From the NCBI RefSeq assembly GCF_964204645.1, contig NW_027437490.1, forward strand, positions 1 through 30,000: DNA of 30,000 bases, read 5' to 3'. Positions 29,816-30,000 of this stretch are shown here, one piece after another. Each line of letters starts with the position of its first letter. Positions within the stretch are counted from its first letter, which is position 1. Position numbers and translations under genes: made by a program. The stretch is from Tubulanus polymorphus (taxonomy: Eukaryota > Nemertea > Palaeonemertea > Tubulaniformes > Tubulanidae). The notes under the pieces are model-generated. The model was not told the DNA's origin. It did not search any database and worked only from the letters and a program-made list of their open reading frames with translations.

Positions 29816-30000
29816 TGATTTTAGAAGTTCAATGATTTAAATGTTATTCATATATATGTGAATATTTTAAGAGTAATAGGGTTTTAGTTGTTTCGGGTTA
29901 AAGGTTTAATGATCGAGTTCATTAATAACAAATATTAAAAGTAATTAAAAAACTATAATATATTTTCATAACCGCGTGTATTTCGGTTGAATAATAGAAT
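29790..30000. other. AT-rich region upstream of the polymerase, no gene seen
   Basis: No open frame of note, no tRNA-like fold and no terminal inverted repeat can be recognised. A slightly less AT-rich patch, CCGCGTGTATTTCGG, lies near 29972. If this is a Polinton-type element, further genes or its end lie beyond the window. Confidence 0.6.

Noticed and set aside
29790-30000. Terminal inverted repeat or right end of the element
   Set aside because: No inverted match to sequence near 17320-17870 can be seen, and there is no target-site duplication.

Overview
The window has two very different parts. Positions 1-17319 are one long satellite DNA array with a 118-bp monomer (about 147 monomer lengths by division) and no believable genes. 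Positions 17320-30000 are an AT-rich, gene-dense block whose proteins are those of a large eukaryotic DNA virus-like element of the Polinton/Maverick-adintovirus type. An intron-free viral block joined to complex satellite DNA points to a eukaryotic chromosome, most likely of an invertebrate with an AT-rich genome. The species cannot be named from the sequence.

Satellite region: the monomer carries a 9-bp inverted repeat and exists in several variant types. The variants are organised into higher-order units. A 3,340-bp unit is repeated twice in direct tandem (about 920-4259 and 4260-7610). Each copy contains a segment of about 307 bp in which the monomers are inverted (1121-1430 and 4461-4769). 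Further duplications have offsets of 3,068, 4,012 and 1,062 bp, which are exact multiples of 118. The many short open frames here are artefacts of a stop-poor repeat whose period is 1 modulo 3.

Viral region: the array ends abruptly inside the reading frame of an A32/FtsK-type genome-packaging ATPase. Only its C-terminal part (Walker B onward) remains, on the + strand. All other genes lie on the - strand, convergent with the ATPase. From right to left they are: a protein-primed family B DNA polymerase (25763-29789, broken by one frameshift and one stop codon), a small possibly OB-fold protein, a penton-like minor capsid candidate, a short broken gene, a cluster of small membrane proteins, a 433-residue conserved protein with a C-terminal membrane anchor, an acidic coiled-coil protein that appears frameshifted from its membrane-spanning C-terminal half, the double jelly-roll major capsid protein, and a zinc-finger protein with IPSTS repeats. 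Gaps between genes are about 16-32 bp. Nearly every intact start lies in a TAAATG context behind an A/T run, resembling poxvirus late promoters.

Together the genes describe a replication (PolB, possible single-strand DNA binding), morphogenesis (major capsid, penton-like, membrane proteins) and packaging (ATPase) set. No integrase, adenain-type protease or terminal inverted repeat is visible, and at least four genes are damaged. This copy therefore looks like an endogenised, decaying virus-like element cut at its left side by satellite DNA, unless the small indels are sequencing errors.
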